The position numbers and the translations under genes are program-made. DNA of 64,000 bases, taken from the NCBI GenBank assembly GCA_038373865.1, contig JAXGGA010000036.1, positions 311,001 through 375,000 of the forward strand, given 5' to 3'. The stretch's first letter is position 1; every line of letters starts with the position of its first letter. This document shows positions 60,679-64,000 of this stretch, one piece after another. The notes beneath the pieces were generated by a model. It saw nothing but the letters and a program-made list of their open reading frames with translations. It searched no databases and was not told the origin of the DNA. This stretch comes from Uloborus plumipes (lineage: Eukaryota; Arthropoda; Arachnida; Araneae; Uloboridae).

Positions 60679-60948
60679 ATGACCATAACTAGTCATTTAT
60701 TCTATTATTTCTTTAAAAAACATTTGGAGGAATTTGTACACCAAAAAATACTCGTAAAAGAGAAATGCGAAATTTTTGAATATATTTTAAATGACGGAGA
60801 AAATCTCCTGAGAAGACACGACAAATCATTGTACCGTACATTCAACAAGTTTAAGAGGCAGCGACTGAATACGGCACTTTCGGGAATACTTCATTGTTAT
60901 GCTCCATTCATTTCAATTTTTATTACAGTAACTAAAATAGTAAATTAA
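60679..60948 (+). other. unrecognised open frame next to the (AAT)n tract
   Basis: Eighty-nine codons; ATG at 60679, stop at 60946. The middle (KEKCEIFEYILNDGENLLRR, RQRLNTALSGILHCY) has natural composition, while the ends are AT-driven. No domain was recognised. It could be a decayed exon or chance. Confidence 0.2.
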
Positions 60949-63239
60949 ATACAATGTTTTAAAAATTTTTCGATGTATATTCTAACTTCTTTTTTTAATT
61001 GATTCTTGTGTAAACACTTTAAATGAAACAAAAAAAGTTATTTTATCACAAGTTTTGGCAACGTTTAATGTTTTGATAAATAATAAAGAATATTTTTCAG
61101 TAAATTACGTCCAATTCATTGTCTTTCCATATAAACATTTGTAAGAAAATGATTTTCTGTAATGTCCATGATTCTACTAAACATTTTTAGATACATATTT
61201 TAATTCATTGTTATTTCTGAATCACATTTACACTATCAACTAATACAACTCTTCACAGTTTTACTTGATACAATGTTTTTTGAAACCACAAGCCAAACTC
61301 TGAACAATGTATCTATTTTTTAATTTTAGTTGCAATTGATAGTCTTTATATATCTCTTTCTACATAGATACTAGAAAAAAAATTCAATACAGCGCTTTTT
61401 GAAATTTTATTAGTATAATGCTTTCAATAGACAGTTAACCGCAGCACTTTTGAGAATTTCATTCGCATTACTTAACTCTTCACTTCAAGCTTACTTAAAA
61501 CACATAATCATTCGCAGTTACATAAATGTATTATAATTTAAAGGTTAGTAATGTAACAATTACAAAAATAAATTGGATTTCTGTTACCTATAGTTACTTC
61601 AATACATAAATATATATGAATAAATACATCAACTGAAAACTTCAGTACTTCTTGTTATATTCATTAACTTTTTTTGTCAACTCAACTGCGGGTATGTTTT
61701 AGAATTATTGACACTAAAATATTAGTCTGCACAGCAGAAATGACAATTTCAATTGATCTATTTTTTCTCAGTCAATATTTGAAATGGAAGAAAGCATGCT
61801 GTCCTAAAGCAATAATGGTCATACTCTAACCAATCACAATTCTTACAGTGAAAACGATAAAACTTCGATTCGTAATTAGTTTTATGAACAGAAACTAGGG
61901 AAATCTAAAGTATTATTTATACTCTTTACACACAGTAAATTCTGTCAATTGTAGAACTTAAAAGAGGAATAATTTTATCTCTCTGTGCAATTATTAAGTA
62001 TTAAATGCATGCTAAAATATTTTCGAAAAAGAAATTTTAGCTGCTTTTCCATCAGTGAATTTTGTCAACACAATATTTTCAGACATTTATTTCAGTATAA
62101 AAGTACAAGAAATATGTTTCAATGCGTTTTCGTAATTAAAACTCATTTGAAGAATATTTGAGACTTTTGGTTAACTAAGTATTTACAATCAGTCAAAATC
62201 TATTTAAAAATTACAGAAGACTAATTTTGGAGATACGTGAGTTATTTTACTCAACCTCTAAGATAAGGAAAACATTTTCACTATTCAATTTAGTGGAACG
62301 ATAAAAGACATCGTTGACACATTTATGAAGTAACCGAAAACACAATGCGTTAAATAAAAACTTTCACAATTTTTTTCCTTATGTAGGAGCCATCAGATAA
62401 ATTTGTCTTAGGAATACAGCTATCTCTAAAAATTTAACTATATTTTATTAGCTTAATTTCGTTCTTTACTAATTTAAAATGTTTCAAATGTTCTAAAATA
62501 TTTTTAAAAACTTATTTTACCACACATATGAGAGTATTATTTCTCAGTATAATAATTGAATTAGTATTTATGCTTACAATGAAAATAAGAAATTCAATAT
62601 TTTTTATATTCATTATACATTAAAAAACCTTATACAGCTATCTGTATAATTATTCATAATAAGTTGTCGATTTTAACATCACATGAATTATTTTTCAAAA
62701 CTGATCTTCCACTCACATTTTAAAGTAGTGAAATTGTTTTTATACACAATATGATGGAACAATAAAGCGCATTTAAGTTTAAAAAGCAATAAAATACAAT
62801 TTGCTCAAGAAATGCTTATAATTCAGCTTTTCTATACGATTACATATCCTGTAATAAATCAACATAACTTACTTTTAGATACTCAAGCAAACAAACAAAA
62901 GAAAGTCTCATTTATGATTCATTATTAATATTATTGTTATCATTATTTTACTTTTTATATTTCTGTATCCGCTACTCTTGACTTATTTGCTAAGTTCTGC
63001 ACTGAATATAAACATTTGCAAAAAGCGGCGAAGTTACTTTATTACCTCTTACCATACTTTTGAATAAATATTCCATCGAAAAGGCGTGAAGAATAAATAA
63101 CATTTTGAGCTTTTTTTTTTTTTTTTGCAATTAATTCAAAGATTATTTCTGAGATTTTGAGCATTGAAATAGTATTCAGAATTTCCTTTGACCAGTTTTT
63201 TCCGTTTAAAGTTTCCGAGCCTAAACCTTAATCGGGGCA

Positions 63240-64000
63240 AAACATATCTTTTCACGGGACAATTTCCCAGCTACGAGATTTTAAAGAAAGCTTTGACCCA
63301 ACCATGCTCTCATTCCCATGAGTGAAACCTCTCTCTCCGATCCACCGTGAGACACGCGATTGTTTGGAAATCCAGAATCACCTGTTTACTTACCTAAAGC
63401 ACATTCTCAGCTGGTCCCATCTGAACCACCCAGCCGAGCATCCTATCCAAGATGCTCTCGCGCTGTGGACAAAGTAATGAGCCTCAATCAGTGAGCCTCT
63501 TGAGTTTAGCTCTCCCTGCTTATTCGCTAAACTCCCTAAATTTAATACGAAAGAGCGCATGCGCTGCGTCAGAAACTATTTCGCTTGGCGAACTGCCGCT
63601 TCTAGAGATAAATCGATACATTACCCCAACTGGAAGAGCATCCGATAACTTTTCCACCCTTTTACCAATAGTCAGCATCCCACCGCTATGTCTGGTAATT
63701 GCAATGGTATTAATAATACGGATGGATTTCGATATCAATGTTTAATTATCGCGCGAAATCTAATCAAGAGTTTGGGACCGTTCTGGGACGTACCAGGGAC
63801 GAGAGGAGGAAATAAGAGGCCGGAGGATTTGGGCTGGTGCATTATTTGCACATTTTCTGCGCCGTTTCTATTTCTATTGAAAAATCCTTTCGTTAGGGGG
63901 TCTTTTTCTTGTATCGTGACCATAGCTGAGCGCTTTGATATCAAGTAGGCTCTGAGACTGGAGTCTTCGTTGTCATGGTTACTTCTTACGCAGTGCTGTG
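63240..64000. promoter_or_regulatory. CpG-richer region, possible promoter or first exon
   Basis: The base composition changes sharply: I count about 30 CpG in some 650 bp (for example AGAGCGCATGCGCTGCGTC, TTATCGCGCGAAAT, TTTCGCTTGGCGAACTGCCGC), against very few elsewhere. Overlapping open frames on both strands (about 63452-63948) show no known domain and are probably by-products of the higher GC. TGCGCATGCGC-like NRF1-type palindromic sequence (GCGCATGCGC at about 63557) would suit a housekeeping or neural promoter, but no transcript start can be fixed. It may also be a GC-rich repeat. Confidence 0.35.

Larger units (their letters stand above)
58877..63239. other. AT-rich DNA, no confirmed gene
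   Basis: This contains the (AAT)n tract at 60519-60668 and short open frames at 59265-59540 and 60679-60948 without recognisable domains. The second frame has a protein-like middle part (EKCEIFEYILNDGENLLRRH) but no splice sites or start context that would support a gene. Confidence 0.4.

Noticed and set aside
60489..60686. Poly-Tyr open frame
   Set aside because: Translation of the (AAT)n tract on the minus strand.
63452..63948. Overlapping open frames on both strands in the CpG-rich end
   Set aside because: No known domain or splice pattern; probably a by-product of the higher GC content.

Overview
This window is AT-rich eukaryotic DNA with no bacterial-style operons. It is mostly intronic or intergenic sequence packed with nested DNA transposons, and it holds very little host coding sequence. 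The one clear host gene piece is an exon on the minus strand (45097-45782) that joins a LIM zinc finger to the start of a Rap GTPase-activating domain and ends at a consensus splice donor. The gene type, the Tc1-like transposase and the mix of repeat families suggest an arthropod, possibly a chelicerate, but nothing in the sequence fixes the species.

Region 1-24 kb. After about 2 kb of featureless AT-rich DNA comes the most striking object, a structure of about 22 kb (2152-24124). Its two ends are long inverted repeats with TA next to the terminal CACTG. Each arm is about 3 kb once later insertions are removed, and each carries an outer array of short TGTAAAAT-type repeats. The arms act as mutual 'empty sites', so several insertions and their target duplications can be read directly: three elements of about 0.9 kb with GGGCGATTCTC-like ends (TTAT duplications), two copies of a related 1.2 kb element, a 3.5 kb relic, and a 652 bp foldback element. 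The core holds a Pipsqueak/pogo-type helix-turn-helix coding fragment. It also holds a 4.8 kb hAT-type element with a perfect 8 bp target duplication, whose two arms are about 1.1 kb blocks of TATG and CATA repeats facing each other.

Region 24-45 kb. Two complete copies, in opposite orientations, of a 1.3 kb element with CCGTAAAATGGGG ends lie here. So do a second TGTAAAAT array inside a small element, a long (TA)n tract, an unrecognised short coding-like stretch, a 549 bp hAT-type element with a perfect 8 bp duplication, and a 3.6 kb transposon with complex inverted ends. The last carries a frameshifted gene of an uncharacterised transposase-like family. A second copy of the 652 bp foldback follows.

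Region 45-64 kb. The LIM/RapGAP exon and a possible short terminal exon upstream of it are followed by another nested block. It contains a 2961 bp near-perfect palindrome with ACAA duplications, an apparently intact 1.2 kb Tc1/mariner element with a complete 347-residue transposase, a third CCGTAAAATGGGG element, and a second large palindrome that carries three AGGTCAnnnTGACCT-type sites. A truncated fourth CCGTAAAATGGGG element, interrupted by a 130 bp Harbinger-like element, comes next. The last 700 bp is distinctly richer in CpG and may be a promoter or first-exon region.

Most lengths and boundaries were read by eye. Family assignments rest on termini, target duplications and motifs, not on database searches.
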